DNA of 64,000 nucleotides from Enhydrobacter sp. (GCA_025808875.1 CP075528.1:3284473-3348472), one strand, 5' to 3'. Shown: positions 43,281-53,811, counted from the first letter of the stretch. Program-made: numbers and translations. Notes: a model not told the origin generated them from the sequence alone.

Positions 43281-44054
43281 TCATCGACCCTTGAACGCCG
43301 GCGGCCGGCGCTCGCGCAGCGCGGTCAGGCCCTCGCGCAGATCCTCCGAGGTCTGGCACTCACGAATGCCCTGGCGAATCGCCGGGATGTCGGGCTCGGC
43401 CTGCGCGAACTGCTCGATGGCGCGCTTCATGTTGGACATCGAAAGCGGTGCCAGCCCGGCCAGGCGGGCGGCGACCTCGTTGACCCTCGCCTCGAAGTCG
43501 GCGCGCTCGACCAACCAGTCGAGGTAGCCGACTCGCAGCAGATCCTCGTCGCTGAAATCCTCCGACAGCAGGAAGGCGCGCTTGGCGAAGCTCGGGCTGA
43601 CCTTCTGGGTGTAGCGGCGCAGGCCGCTCGGATAGTAGTGCAGGCCGAAGCGCGCCGCCGGCATGAAGAACCGCATCCCCTTGACGCCCAGGCGAAAGTC
43701 GCAAGCCAAGGCCATGTCGGTCGCGCCGCCATAGACACTGCCGTTGAAGGCGCACAGCGTCGGCATGCGCATCGCTTCGATGCGGTCCATGACCTTCTCG
43801 AAGCTGTCCTCGCCGTCGGTCGGCCGCGCCGCCTTGCCCGAGGGAATAGAGCCGAGGTCGTATCCCGAGCAGAAGGTCTTCTCGCCCGCGCCGGTGAGCA
43901 CGGTGACGCGCACGTCGGGGTTGACATCAGCCGCCTCGACAGCGGCACGCAGCTTGGACAGCCCCGCCGGGTCGAGCCGGTTGTGCTTGGCGGGATCGTT
44001 GAGCGTGATGGTCGCGCGGGGGCCGTCGACGGCGAGCAGAACGGTGTCGGTCAT
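43281..44054 (-). CDS. enoyl-CoA hydratase/isomerase family protein
   Basis: The 257-residue crotonase-fold protein has FCSGYDLGSIPSG (oxyanion hole 1) and FNGSVYGGATDMALACDFRLG (oxyanion hole 2). In hole 2 the usual G-G-G-x-E reads G-G-A-T-D, so the common catalytic glutamate is replaced; the true reaction may not be hydration. It is divergent from the acyl-CoA dehydrogenase gene across a 72-bp gap. Start ATG 44054. Confidence 0.87.
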   Translation of the reverse strand: MTDTVLLAVDGPRATITLNDPAKHNRLDPAGLSKLRAAVEAADVNPDVRVTVLTGAGEKTFCSGYDLGSIPSGKAARPTDGEDSFEKVMDRIEAMRMPTLCAFNGSVYGGATDMALACDFRLGVKGMRFFMPAARFGLHYYPSGLRRYTQKVSPSFAKRAFLLSEDFSDEDLLRVGYLDWLVERADFEARVNEVAARLAGLAPLSMSNMKRAIEQFAQAEPDIPAIRQGIRECQTSEDLREGLTALRERRPPAFKGR

Positions 44055-44126
44055 GGCGCCGCGACAATAGCGCAGCGGGTCGCCAAAGGCGACCGAGCGC
44101 GGCATAGTGCCGAAGGAGGAAGATTC

Positions 44127-45917
44127 ATGACCTACACCGCCCCGCTCGCAGACATGCGTTTCGCGCTGCGCGAAGTCGCCGGTCTCGGCCGGATCGCCGG
44201 CCTGCCGGGCTACGAGCATGCCACGGATGACACGGTGGATGCCGTGCTCGAGGAAGCGGCCAAGCTCGCGGGCAACGGCCTGGCGCCGCTCAACCGCGAC
44301 GGCGACAAGGCGGGCGCCAAGCTGGAGAACGGCGTGGTACGCACCGCGCCGGGCTTCGTCGGCATCTACAAGGAGTTCGTCGATGGCGGCTGGAACTCGC
44401 TGCCCTTCGATCCGGCGTTCGGCGGCCAGGGCATGCCGTGGCTGCTCGCAACCACGGTTCAGGAGATGTGGCAGGCGGCCAACATGGGCTTCGGCCTGGT
44501 GCTGCTGCTGAACCAAGGCGCCATCGACGCCATCCACCATCACGGCTCGCCCGAGCAGAAGGCGACCTATTTGCCGAAAATGATCTCCGGTGAGTGGACC
44601 GGAACCATGAACCTCACCGAGCCACAGGCGGGCTCGGACCTCGGCCAGCTCAAGACGCGGGCGGTCAGGAAGGGCGACCACTACCTGATCGCCGGGCAGA
44701 AGATCTTCATCACCTATGGCGAGCACGACCTGACCGAGAACATCGTGCATCTCGTGCTGGCCCGCACGCCCGACGCGCCGTCCGGCGTGCGCGGCATCTC
44801 GCTGTTCATTGTCCCGAAGTTCCTGGTGGGGCCGGACGGCAAGCCGGGCAAGCGCAACGACCTGCGCTGCGTCTCGCTCGAGCACAAGCTCGGCATCCAT
44901 GCCAGCCCGACCTGCGTCATGTCGTTCGGCGACGACGGCGGCGCCGTCGGCTACCTGGTCGGCGAGGAAGGCCGCGGCCTCTCCTACATGTTCACCATGA
45001 TGAACAATGCCCGCCTCTCGGTCGGCATCCAGGGCCTGGCGATTGCCGAGCGCGCCTACCAGCAGGCTGCCGCCTTTGCCAGGACGCGCGTACAGTCCAA
45101 GGACGACGCCAGCCCCGAGCCCAAGTCCGTTCCGATTGTGCACCATGCCGACGTGCGCCGCATGTTGATGACCATGCGCGCCCAGATCGAGGCGATGCGC
45201 GCGCTCGGCTACTACACCGCGGCCGGCATCGACGGCGCGCTCAAGGACCCCGACAAAGAGACGGCACGCCGCACGCAGGACCGCGTCGATCTGCTGATCC
45301 CGATCGTGAAGGCCTGGTTCACCGATCTCGGCAACGAGATCGCCTCGATGGGCGTGCAGGTCCATGGCGGCATGGGCTTCATCGAGGAGACCGGCGCCGC
45401 CCAGCACCTGCGTGATGCCCGCATCCTGCCGATCTACGAGGGCACCAACGGTATCCAGGCGCGCGACCTCGTGGGCCGAAAGGTCGCCAAGGATGGCGGC
45501 GAAACCATGCTCGGCCTGGTTGCCGAAATGCGCGCCACGGCCGACGAGATGAAGTCGGTGCCGGGTGACGACATTGCCGTGATCCGGGCCGCCGTCGTTG
45601 TCGCGGCCGACGCTCTCGAAGACGCGACCAAGTGGGTGGCGCAGTCGGTCAAGGCCGATCTCGTCATGGCGCTGGCGGGCTCGGTGCCTTTCCTGCGGCT
45701 CGCCGGCACGGCGCTGGGCGGCTGGCTGCTCGCCAGGAGCGCGCTGGTGGCCCAGCAGCGGCTGGCGGTGCGCGACGGCGATCCGGCGTTCCTCGAGGCC
45801 AAACTGGTGACGGCGCGCTTCTACGCCGAAGTGGTCCTGCCGCCGGCGCTCGCCCAGCTCGGTCCGCTCAAGGCCGCCGGCCGCACGGTGTTCGTGCTCA
45901 CGGAGGAGCAGTTCTGA
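44127..45917 (+). CDS. long-form acyl-CoA dehydrogenase (DmdC-like)
   Basis: The 596-residue flavoprotein opens with YTAPLADMRFALREV, has MNLTEPQAGSDLGQLKT (FAD/substrate loop), GVQVHGGMGFIEETG and the catalytic glutamate in IYEGTNGIQARDLVGRK, then a C-terminal extension of about 130 residues. This length and start are those of the DmdC/FadE5-like group acting on branched, aromatic or methylmercaptopropionyl-CoA. Substrate unknown. GAAGGAGGAAGA before ATG 44127 is a strong ribosome-binding site. The P450 gene overlaps its stop. Confidence 0.92.
   Translation: MTYTAPLADMRFALREVAGLGRIAGLPGYEHATDDTVDAVLEEAAKLAGNGLAPLNRDGDKAGAKLENGVVRTAPGFVGIYKEFVDGGWNSLPFDPAFGGQGMPWLLATTVQEMWQAANMGFGLVLLLNQGAIDAIHHHGSPEQKATYLPKMISGEWTGTMNLTEPQAGSDLGQLKTRAVRKGDHYLIAGQKIFITYGEHDLTENIVHLVLARTPDAPSGVRGISLFIVPKFLVGPDGKPGKRNDLRCVSLEHKLGIHASPTCVMSFGDDGGAVGYLVGEEGRGLSYMFTMMNNARLSVGIQGLAIAERAYQQAAAFARTRVQSKDDASPEPKSVPIVHHADVRRMLMTMRAQIEAMRALGYYTAAGIDGALKDPDKETARRTQDRVDLLIPIVKAWFTDLGNEIASMGVQVHGGMGFIEETGAAQHLRDARILPIYEGTNGIQARDLVGRKVAKDGGETMLGLVAEMRATADEMKSVPGDDIAVIRAAVVVAADALEDATKWVAQSVKADLVMALAGSVPFLRLAGTALGGWLLARSALVAQQRLAVRDGDPAFLEAKLVTARFYAEVVLPPALAQLGPLKAAGRTVFVLTEEQF
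45902..45916 (+). promoter_or_regulatory. Shine-Dalgarno and CTG start of the P450 gene
   Basis: GGAGGA (45902-45907) lies six bases before CTG (45914-45916), which overlaps the TGA stop of the acyl-CoA dehydrogenase. No ATG, GTG or TTG occurs in the P450 frame between here and ATG at about codon 65, which would remove the conserved N terminus. Confidence 0.6.
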
Positions 45918-47149
45918 TCGAGCTGCCCGCTGACGAAGCGCGCGCCGTCGCCGAGACCTTCGATCTCGCACGGCTCGATCGCGCCTTCCTCGACGATCCC
46001 TTCCCGCGCTATCACGCCCTGCGGCGGTTCGCGCCGGTAAAGCGACTGCCCGACGGCAGCGTCTTCCTCTCGCGCTACGCCGACGTCGCGACCTGCTACC
46101 GCGACGCCCGCATGAGCTCGGACAAGAAGGCCGAGTTCGGCCCCAAGTTCGGGGTCGGCACGGCACTCTACCGCCATCACACGACCAGCCTGGTGTTCAA
46201 CGACCCGCCCTTGCACACCCGCGTGCGCAAGCTGCTGGCGGCGGCCTTCACGCCGCGCGCGCTGGCGGCGCTGCAACCGCGCATCGAAGCGGTGGTCGAT
46301 GGGCTGATCGCCCGGCATGCCGACACGGGCGGCATGGATCTCGTCGAGGACTTCGCCTTCCGCCTGCCCGTCGAGGTGATCTGCGACATGCTGGGCGTAC
46401 CGGAGGGCGAGCGCGCGCCGTTCCGCCGTTACTCGCTCGCCATCCTGGGCGCATTGGAGCCGGTGGTGAGTCCCGAACGCCAGGCAGCGGGTAACGCGGC
46501 GGTTGCCGAGTTCTCGGCCTATCTGGACGATCTGATCGCCGAGCGGACCAGGCGACCCGCCGACGATCGCGACATACTGGGCACCTTGATTCACGGCGAG
46601 GTCGACGGCGAACGGCTGAGCCACGACGAGCTTGTGCAGAATTGCATCTTCCTGCTGAACGCGGGCCACGAGACCACGACCAACCTGATCGGCAACACGG
46701 TCGATGCATTGCTGCGCTTCCCCGACCAGCTGGCTCGGCTCAAGGCCGAGCCCGCGCTGATCAAGAGCTGCGTCGAGGAGGGCCTGCGCTTCGAGAGCTC
46801 CAACCAGCTCGGCAACCGCCGTCTCACGGCCGAGTTGGAGATCGGCGGCGAGAGGCTCGTGGCGGGCACCTACATCCACATCGGCATCGGCGCGGCCAAC
46901 CGCGACCCGGCGCAGTTCCCCGATCCCGATCGCTTCGACATCGGCCGCGAGCCCAACCGCCACTTCGCCTTCGGCTCCGGCATGCATATGTGCCTGGGCG
47001 CGGTCCTGGCGCGACTGGAGGGCACCATCGCCATCGGCCGGCTGGTCGCGCGGCTCGACGGCGTCGAGCGCGACGGCCCCTACGAACGCGGCGGCCGCGC
47101 CCGCTTCCGCGGATTCAACAAGTATCCGATCGCCTGGGCCCGCGCTTGA
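45914..47149 (+). CDS. cytochrome P450 with apparent CTG start
   Basis: The roughly 411-residue soluble P450 has the I-helix AGHETTT, the ExxR pair in EEGLRFES and the heme loop FGSGMHMCLG with its thiolate cysteine. Typical bacterial P450 sequence (DPFPRYHALRRFAPV) already begins within 28 residues of the proposed CTG at 45914, so the true start must be near it. It resembles CYP107/CYP109-like class I enzymes that need ferredoxin and reductase, none of which is nearby. Overlap with the acyl-CoA dehydrogenase (CTGA) implies a joint role in oxidising an acyl substrate. Confidence 0.88.
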   Translation: MIELPADEARAVAETFDLARLDRAFLDDPFPRYHALRRFAPVKRLPDGSVFLSRYADVATCYRDARMSSDKKAEFGPKFGVGTALYRHHTTSLVFNDPPLHTRVRKLLAAAFTPRALAALQPRIEAVVDGLIARHADTGGMDLVEDFAFRLPVEVICDMLGVPEGERAPFRRYSLAILGALEPVVSPERQAAGNAAVAEFSAYLDDLIAERTRRPADDRDILGTLIHGEVDGERLSHDELVQNCIFLLNAGHETTTNLIGNTVDALLRFPDQLARLKAEPALIKSCVEEGLRFESSNQLGNRRLTAELEIGGERLVAGTYIHIGIGAANRDPAQFPDPDRFDIGREPNRHFAFGSGMHMCLGAVLARLEGTIAIGRLVARLDGVERDGPYERGGRARFRGFNKYPIAWARA

Positions 47150-47207
47150 CCGGAACGGCCGCGGGTTTCCCTCGGATTTCCTTTCGGCCGGGAAACGTCA
47201 GATACCG

Positions 47208-47336
47208 ATGCCATCGGCATTTCGGGCTCTTTTTCCCGATTTCCGCCTGTTCCCGCGTTTCCTGCGTTTCCTGCGTTTCCCGCACTTCCTGCGTTTCCCG
47301 GATTTCCCGCGTTTCCCGGACTTCCTGCGTTTCCCA
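47208..47336. repeat. intergenic repeat element: hairpin core and eleven 9-bp units
   Basis: GATGCCATCGGCAT (47208-47221), identical to the core at 3176-3189, is followed by eleven contiguous 9-bp units from 47238 to 47336, consensus CGTTTCCYG (GATTTCCGC, CTGTTCCCG, CGTTTCCTG twice, CGTTTCCCG and variants). The array ends three bases before the stop of the Hsp70-like gene. Read on the minus strand the unit is GGAAACGCN. The gap 47150-47339 holds nothing else. Confidence 0.85.
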
Positions 47337-47339
47337 CCT

Positions 47340-48587
47340 TCAGGCCATGCTGCCCGCCATCTGCGTCAATCCCAGTGCGACGGACAGGAGGTCCGAGCCG
47401 CCGGCCAGACGCGCCGTTGGGGCCGCCCGCGCAACCGCCTCGCGCACCGCCGGCACGCGGCTCGACCCGCCGGTGAGAAAGATCGTATCGATGGCGGCAG
47501 GCCGCAGGCCCGCTGCCGCGATGCACCCGCTCGTCACCTTGGACAGACGATCCATCCCGACTTCGATGGCGCGCTCGAAGTCGATGCGCGTTGCGGCGAC
47601 TTCGAGGCCCGCCTCGAGGAAGTTCAGAGGTACAGATGCATATTCCTCCGCGCTCAGCGCGATCTTGGCGTCCTCCATCGCAAATGCCACGCGGTGGCCG
47701 AGCCGCTGACGCACCACCTTCAGAAGACGCGCCACCTTCTCGGGTTCGCAGGCCAGCGAGACCAGCTCGGCGAGCTCGCGCTCGTTCCTGTGGGTGTAGG
47801 CGAAGTTGATCGTGGGCCAGGCGGCAAGCTGATGATAGAACGCGTTCGGCATCGGCAGGTCCTTTTCGCTGAGCCGCGTGCCGAGGCCGAGCAGCGGCAT
47901 CGCCGCGGCAAGGCTGAGCGCGGCGTCGAAGTCGGTGCCGCCGACGCGCACGCCGGCAGCCGCGAGCACATCCCGGCCGCGGTCGGCGCGGTTGCGGTGC
48001 TGGCGGCCGAGACGGATGACGGAAAAGTCGCTCGTGCCGCCGCCGATGTCGGCAACCAGAGCCAGCTCCTCGCCCGGCACGGTCCGTTCGTAGTGGTGGG
48101 CGGCCGCGATGGGTTCATAGACGAAGGCGACGTCGCGAAAGCCCGCCCGCCGAGCGATCGCCTCGAGCTTCTCCTGCGCCCGTGCATCGGTCCTGTCGTC
48201 GTCGTCGAAACGCACCGGCCGGCCGTGCACCACGGCCGTGATCTCCCGACCGGCGAAGGCCTCGGCCTTCTGCTTCAGGTGCCGCACGAAGATCTCGACG
48301 ACTTCGGTGAGCGGCACCTTGCGGCCGCCCAGGCTGGTCTCCTCGTCGATCAGCGGAGAGCCCAGGATCGACTTCAGCGCCCGCATCAACCGACCCTCGG
48401 TCTGCCCGACATAGGCCACGATGGCCGCGCTGCCGAACAGCACCCGGCCCCTGGTTTCGTAGTCGAAGAACACCGCGCTCGGCATCAGCGTGCTGCCCGC
48501 TTCGACGGGCGCGAGTGCTGCGGCCCCCTCTCGCGCGACGCCGATCGCCGAGTTCGAGGTGCCGAAATCCAATCCGCAGGCGATCAT
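47340..48587 (-). CDS. Hsp70-family (YegD-like) ATPase without substrate-binding domain
   Basis: The 415-residue protein is an actin/Hsp70 nucleotide-binding domain: CGLDFGTSNSAIGV (phosphate 1), ALVADIGGGTSDFSV (phosphate 2) and IFLTGGSSRVPAVREAV (adenosine). It ends soon after the domain, so the usual Hsp70 beta-sandwich substrate domain is missing, as in YegD. No DnaJ or GrpE gene is nearby. The ATG at 48587 gives the standard N terminus. Chaperone activity is therefore uncertain. Confidence 0.9.
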   Translation of the reverse strand: MIACGLDFGTSNSAIGVAREGAAALAPVEAGSTLMPSAVFFDYETRGRVLFGSAAIVAYVGQTEGRLMRALKSILGSPLIDEETSLGGRKVPLTEVVEIFVRHLKQKAEAFAGREITAVVHGRPVRFDDDDRTDARAQEKLEAIARRAGFRDVAFVYEPIAAAHHYERTVPGEELALVADIGGGTSDFSVIRLGRQHRNRADRGRDVLAAAGVRVGGTDFDAALSLAAAMPLLGLGTRLSEKDLPMPNAFYHQLAAWPTINFAYTHRNERELAELVSLACEPEKVARLLKVVRQRLGHRVAFAMEDAKIALSAEEYASVPLNFLEAGLEVAATRIDFERAIEVGMDRLSKVTSGCIAAAGLRPAAIDTIFLTGGSSRVPAVREAVARAAPTARLAGGSDLLSVALGLTQMAGSMA

Positions 48588-48727
48588 GAGTTTCCCCTTC
48601 AGTCGCGAAGGGGATCTCATTTATTGAGTTACGCCGGAGGTTGCTAGACTGTTTCCTTTCGGCTAGCGTCGCCCAGCTAATGGGATGCTCGAGAAATCGG
48701 GCGTCCTTTTTTTCGGCTCGGAGTCGA

Positions 48728-48758
48728 ACAAAAAACGCCCGGTCTCTCGACCGGGCGT
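48728..48758 (-). terminator. rho-independent terminator of the ribosomal protein operon
   Basis: On the minus strand ACGCCCGGTC, a four-base GAGA loop and GACCGGGCGT form a perfect 10-bp stem followed by TTTTTT (48735-48730). It lies 27 bases after the rplQ stop and closes the super-operon. Most of the spacer 48588-48784 is otherwise empty. Confidence 0.93.
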
Positions 48759-48784
48759 CTTGCTATCGAAAGCGAAGAAGAAGC

Positions 48785-49207
48785 CTACGCCGCTTCCTGC
48801 TGCTCCTGCGGCTCGGCCGACGGGCCCGAATCCTGACCCTTGGCGCTGGTGTCGCGCTCGACGAACTCGATCACCGCCATAGGCGCGGCGTCGCCGTAGC
48901 GGAAGCCCGCCTTGAGCACGCGCAGATAGCCGCCATTGCGGCTGGCGTAGCGCGGCCCCAGTGTGGTGAAGAGTTTGTCGGCGACATAGGGATCGCGCAG
49001 GAAGCCGATCGCCTGGCGGCGGGCATGCAGGCCGCCCTTCTTGCCGAGCGTGACGAGCTTCTCGACGATCGGACGCAGGTCCTTCGCCTTGTGCAGCGTG
49101 GTCGTGATCTGCTCGTGCTTGATGAGGGCACCCGCGAGATTCATGAACATCGCCTTGCGGTGCTCGGCGGTGCGGTGGAACTTCCGGCCGCGGTTGTTGT
49201 GACGCAT
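48785..49207 (-). CDS. rplQ: 50S ribosomal protein L17
   Basis: The 140-residue protein has the L17 start [23 protein letters not shown] and the [15 protein letters not shown] segment. L17 lies near the exit of the large-subunit tunnel. It is the last gene of the operon, as is standard, followed by the terminator at 48728-48758. The C terminus has an alanine/glutamate-rich tail. Confidence 0.98.
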   Translation of the reverse strand: MRHNNRGRKFHRTAEHRKAMFMNLAGALIKHEQITTTLHKAKDLRPIVEKLVTLGKKGGLHARRQAIGFLRDPYVADKLFTTLGPRYASRNGGYLRVLKAGFRYGDAAPMAVIEFVERDTSAKGQDSGPSAEPQEQQEAA

Positions 49208-49228
49208 GACCTGTTACCTCTTGTCGGC

Positions 49229-50245
49229 CTAGTACGGCTCTTCCAGCCGCTTGGCCATTTCTTCGATATTGTCCGGCGGCCAGCCCGGGATCTCCATGCC
49301 GAGATGCAGGCCCATGCCGGCCAGCACTTCCTTGATCTCGTTGAGCGACTTGCGGCCGAAGTTCGGCGTACGCAGCATCTCCGCCTCGGTCTTCTGCACC
49401 AGATCGCCGATGTAGATGATGTTGTCGTTCTTCAGGCAATTGGCCGAACGCACCGACAGCTCGAGCTCATCGACCTTGCGCAGGAGGTTGCGGTTGAACG
49501 GGAAGTCGTCCTGCTGCTCCTCCTTGCGGACCTCGCGCGGCTCCTCGAAGTTGATGAAGAGCTGCAACTGGTCCTGCAGGATGCGCGCGGCGAGCGCGAC
49601 GGCGTCGTCAGGGCGGGTCGTACCGTTGGTCTCGACCGTCATGGAGAGCTTGTCGTAGTCGGTGACCTGGCCGACGCGGCTGTTCTCGATCTTGTAGGAG
49701 ACGCGCTTGACCGGGCTGAACACCGAGTCGACCGGGATCAGGCCGATCGGCGCATCCTCGGGCCGGTTGGCTGCGGCGGGGATGTAGCCCTTGCCGGTCG
49801 CGACCATCAGCTCCATCGAGATCGAGGCGCCGTCGTCGAGCGTGCAGATCAGGTGCTTGGGATCCATGATCTGGACGTCGCCCGGCAACTCGATCATGCC
49901 GGCAGTGACCTCGCCCGGGCCGACGGCACGCAGATAGAGACGCTGCGGGCGATCGCCCTGCATCTTCACCGCCATCGCCTTGATGTTCAGCACGATGTCG
50001 ACCACGTCCTCGCGGACGCCGGGGATCGACGAGAACTCGTGCAGCACGTTGTCGATCTTGATCGACGTCACGGCGGCGCCCTGCAGCGACGAGAGCAACA
50101 CGCGGCGCAGCGCATTGCCCAGCGTCAGGCCGAAGCCGCGCTCGAGCGGTTCGGCGACGATGGTCGCGACTCGGTTTGAATCGACGCCGGCTTCCGTGAC
50201 AAGCTTTTCCGGCTTGATCAGGTCCTGCCAGTTCTTCTGAAGCAC
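49229..50245 (-). CDS. rpoA: RNA polymerase alpha subunit
   Basis: The 338-residue protein begins [15 protein letters not shown], typical of alphaproteobacterial RpoA, from GTG at 50245 with AGAGGT eight bases upstream. The N-terminal domain ([19 protein letters not shown]) dimerises and assembles core polymerase; the C-terminal domain (about 250-330, [21 protein letters not shown]...[14 protein letters not shown]) contacts UP elements and activators. A longer frame upstream to 50299 lacks homology. Confidence 0.98.
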   Translation of the reverse strand: MLQKNWQDLIKPEKLVTEAGVDSNRVATIVAEPLERGFGLTLGNALRRVLLSSLQGAAVTSIKIDNVLHEFSSIPGVREDVVDIVLNIKAMAVKMQGDRPQRLYLRAVGPGEVTAGMIELPGDVQIMDPKHLICTLDDGASISMELMVATGKGYIPAAANRPEDAPIGLIPVDSVFSPVKRVSYKIENSRVGQVTDYDKLSMTVETNGTTRPDDAVALAARILQDQLQLFINFEEPREVRKEEQQDDFPFNRNLLRKVDELELSVRSANCLKNDNIIYIGDLVQKTEAEMLRTPNFGRKSLNEIKEVLAGMGLHLGMEIPGWPPDNIEEMAKRLEEPY

Positions 50246-50348
50246 GGGGGCTACCTCTCTAGACCGGTTTGGTTGGTGCACGCTCGACCGAGCCCGCACG
50301 CCTCATTGCGAAAACGAAAGCGGCGTCGGTCGCGACGCCGCCGAGAAC

Positions 50349-50768
50349 TCAGACGCGACGACGCTTCGGCGGACGGCAGCCGTTGTGCGGGATCGGTGTC
50401 ACGTCGCGGATGGCGGTGACTGCGAGACCGACGGCCTGCAGCGCGCGCAGCGCCGATTCGCGCCCGGAGCCGGGGCCGCGCACCTCGATCTCGAGGGTGC
50501 GCATGCCGTGTTCCATCGCCTTGCGGCCGGCATTCTCGGCAGCCATCTGCGCGGCGAACGGGGTCGACTTGCGCGAGCCCTTGAAGCCCTGTTGGCCGGA
50601 CGAGGACCAGGCGATGGTGTTGCCCTGCGCGTCGGTGATGGTGACGATCGTGTTGTTGAAGCTGGCATTCACGTGGGCGACGCCGGCAATGATGTTCTTG
50701 CGTTCCTTGCGCCGAGGGCGCGCGGCGGGAGCGGCGGCGCCACTCGCGGCGGCTGCAGGCTTGGCCAT
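50349..50768 (-). CDS. rpsK: 30S ribosomal protein S11
   Basis: The 139-residue protein has the S11 core [22 protein letters not shown] and the C-terminal [18 protein letters not shown] that contacts 16S rRNA on the platform. The N terminus carries an alanine-rich extension ([16 protein letters not shown]) of about 16 residues. It lies between rpsM and rpoA, without rpsD, as expected for alphaproteobacteria. Confidence 0.98.
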   Translation of the reverse strand: MAKPAAAASGAAAPAARPRRKERKNIIAGVAHVNASFNNTIVTITDAQGNTIAWSSSGQQGFKGSRKSTPFAAQMAAENAGRKAMEHGMRTLEIEVRGPGSGRESALRALQAVGLAVTAIRDVTPIPHNGCRPPKRRRV

Positions 50769-50786
50769 GATGTTGTACCCCTCGAC

Positions 50787-51164
50787 TTACTTCGTGACTT
50801 TCTTCTTGCCGGCGATCGGCTTGGCCGGGCCCTTGCGGGTGCGCGCATTGGTGTGCGTGCGCTGGCCCCGGACCGGCAGGCCGCGGCGATGCCGCAGGCC
50901 GCGGTAGCAGGCGAGGTCCATCAGACGCTTGATGTTCATCGCCACTTCGCGGCGCAGATCTCCCTCGACGGCGTAGTCGCGGTCGATGGTCTCGCGAATG
51001 CGGATGACCTCGTCGTCGGTCAGGGTGTTGACCCGACGCGACTCGTCGATCCCCACTTTCCCGAGGATCTCCCTGGCTTTCGCCTGACCGATCCCGTGGA
51101 TGTATTGCAACCCGACGACCACCCGCTTGGCGGTCGGAATGTTGACACCGGCGATACGAGCCAA
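50787..51164 (-). CDS. rpsM: 30S ribosomal protein S13
   Basis: The 125-residue protein starts [26 protein letters not shown] and ends with the basic tail [21 protein letters not shown] that reaches the P-site tRNA. It is the first gene of the alpha group and has its own strong promoter upstream (51242-51269) after adk. Confidence 0.98.
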   Translation of the reverse strand: MARIAGVNIPTAKRVVVGLQYIHGIGQAKAREILGKVGIDESRRVNTLTDDEVIRIRETIDRDYAVEGDLRREVAMNIKRLMDLACYRGLRHRRGLPVRGQRTHTNARTRKGPAKPIAGKKKVTK

Positions 51165-51185
51165 ATTCCCAACTCCTTCAAAGAC

Positions 51186-51212
51186 TTACGGCGCGCTGAC
51201 GCGCGCCCGTAA
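51186..51212 (-). promoter_or_regulatory. hairpin in the rpsM 5' leader
   Basis: Minus strand TTACGGGCGCGC and GCGCGCCGTAA pair with one bulged G and a short loop (51212-51186), in the leader between the rpsM promoter and start. It has no T tract, so it is unlikely to terminate. It could stabilise the mRNA or be a ribosomal-protein feedback site. Confidence 0.5.
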
Positions 51213-51241
51213 AAGTTCCGCTGGCCCCGGAAAAGCGCGCG

Positions 51242-51269
51242 ATTATATGTACCCGCGTCCCCGAGTCAA
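51242..51269 (-). promoter_or_regulatory. sigma-70 promoter before rpsM (alpha operon)
   Basis: Minus strand TTGACT (51269-51264), a 16-base spacer and a perfect TATAAT (51247-51242), about 78 bases before the rpsM start, in the 120-bp gap after adk. A second TTGACA lies just upstream. It would give rpsM-rpsK-rpoA-rplQ a transcript of their own. Confidence 0.8.
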
Positions 51270-51284
51270 CGGATGTCCAACTTG

Positions 51285-51931
51285 TCAAGTCCCCGCCAAA
51301 ACAGCGCGGATCTGACGGTAAACCTCGTCCATGGCGGCCATGCCGTCGACCTGCCGAAGCACCCCTCGCGCCTTGTAGTAGGGTAGCAGGGGTTCGGTCT
51401 GGGCGCGGTAGGCAGCCATCCTCGTCTTCATGGTCTCTGCAGTATCGTCTTTGCGGCGGGAGAACTCCTTGCCGCCGCAGACGTCGCACACGCCCTCGGT
51501 CCTCGGGCGCTTGAAACTGTCGTGGTAGCCCGCCCCACACTTGGCGCAGCTGAACCGGCCGACGATGCGCTCGGTCAGCGCCTTTTCGTCGACCGCCATC
51601 TCGACCACCCGGTCGAGCTTCCTGCCGGTCTTGGCCAGCATCGTATCCAGCGCCTTGGCCTGGGCCTCGGTCCGGGGGAAGCCGTCGAGGATGAAGCCCT
51701 GGGCGCAGTCCGGCTGGGCGATGCGAGCCTCGATCAACCCGACCATCAGCTCGTCGGGCACCAGTTCGCCGCGCTCCATGATGCCCTTGGCCTGCTTGCC
51801 GAGGTCGCTGCCCGAGGCCACGGCGGCGCGCAGCATGTCGCCGGTGGAAAGCTGGACCATGCTGCACTCCTGCTGGAGCCGCTGGGCCTGCGTTCCCTTT
51901 CCCGCGCCCGGAGGCCCGAGAAGAATGATGT

Positions 51932-51935
<4 letters not shown>
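51285..51935 (-). CDS. adk: adenylate kinase, zinc-type LID
   Basis: The 216-residue protein has the P-loop GPPGAGKGT (7-15), DGFPRT (84-89) and a long LID with four cysteines (130, 133, 150, 153) that bind zinc, as in Gram-positive and many alphaproteobacterial enzymes. It equilibrates ATP, AMP and ADP. It overlaps secY by four bases and sits at its usual place in the spc operon. Confidence 0.98.
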
Positions 51936-53278
<1,343 letters not shown>

Positions 53279-53331
53279 GGGACCTCACGCTTGAACGACA
53301 CTCAGGGGGCTGCCCCGTTACGCCGTCCGGT

Positions 53332-53811
53332 TCAGGCCGCCTCGGCGACCGGCTTGGGCGGCAATTCGACCTTGCCGCCGGCCTTCTCGACCGCGGCGAT
53401 CGCCGAGGCCGACGCGCCGGCGACCTTCACCTCAATCCTGGACGTGATCTCGCCCTTGCCGAGCAGCCGCACACCGTCCCACGCATTCTTGAACAGGCCC
53501 GCGGCCTGCATGGCGGCGGCGTCGATCGGCTTGCCGGCGTCGAGCTTCTTGTCGTCGATGGCCTTCTGCAGCGCACCGAGATTGACGACCTGCCATTCCT
53601 TCTGGTGCGGCGGGCGGAAGCCGCGCTTGGGAATGCGCCGGTAGAGCGGCATCTGGCCGCCCTCGAAGCCCTTGATGGCAACGCCGGTGCGCGACTTCTG
53701 GCCCTTGACGCCGCGGCCCGCGGTCTTGCCCTTGCCCGAGCCGATGCCGCGGCCGACACGCATGCGGCGCTTGCGCGAGCCGGCATTGTCGGCGATTTCG
53801 TTGAGTTTCAT
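53332..53811 (-). CDS. rplO: 50S ribosomal protein L15
   Basis: The 159-residue protein starts [22 protein letters not shown] with the glycine-rich [20 protein letters not shown] typical of L15, an assembly protein of the large subunit. Its start overlaps the rpmD stop (ATGA). Confidence 0.98.
   Translation of the reverse strand: MKLNEIADNAGSRKRRMRVGRGIGSGKGKTAGRGVKGQKSRTGVAIKGFEGGQMPLYRRIPKRGFRPPHQKEWQVVNLGALQKAIDDKKLDAGKPIDAAAMQAAGLFKNAWDGVRLLGKGEITSRIEVKVAGASASAIAAVEKAGGKVELPPKPVAEAA

Noticed and set aside
43281..46166. Minus-strand frame of about 960 codons
   Set aside because: Only its last 257 codons encode a real protein (enoyl-CoA hydratase family). The rest is antisense to the acyl-CoA dehydrogenase.
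47208..47336. CRISPR array
   Set aside because: Units are 9 bp with no spacers and there are no cas genes.
47080..47526. Minus-strand frame encoding a collagen-like GNAGNPG repeat
   Set aside because: The repeat is the translation of the 9-bp array. The frame overlaps the ends of the P450 and Hsp70-like genes and has no ribosome-binding site or signal.
48588..48784. Small RNA or second terminator in the spacer after the Hsp70-like gene
   Set aside because: A run of seven T's at about 48709-48715 lacks a stable hairpin before it. Only the minus-strand terminator at 48728-48758 is supported.
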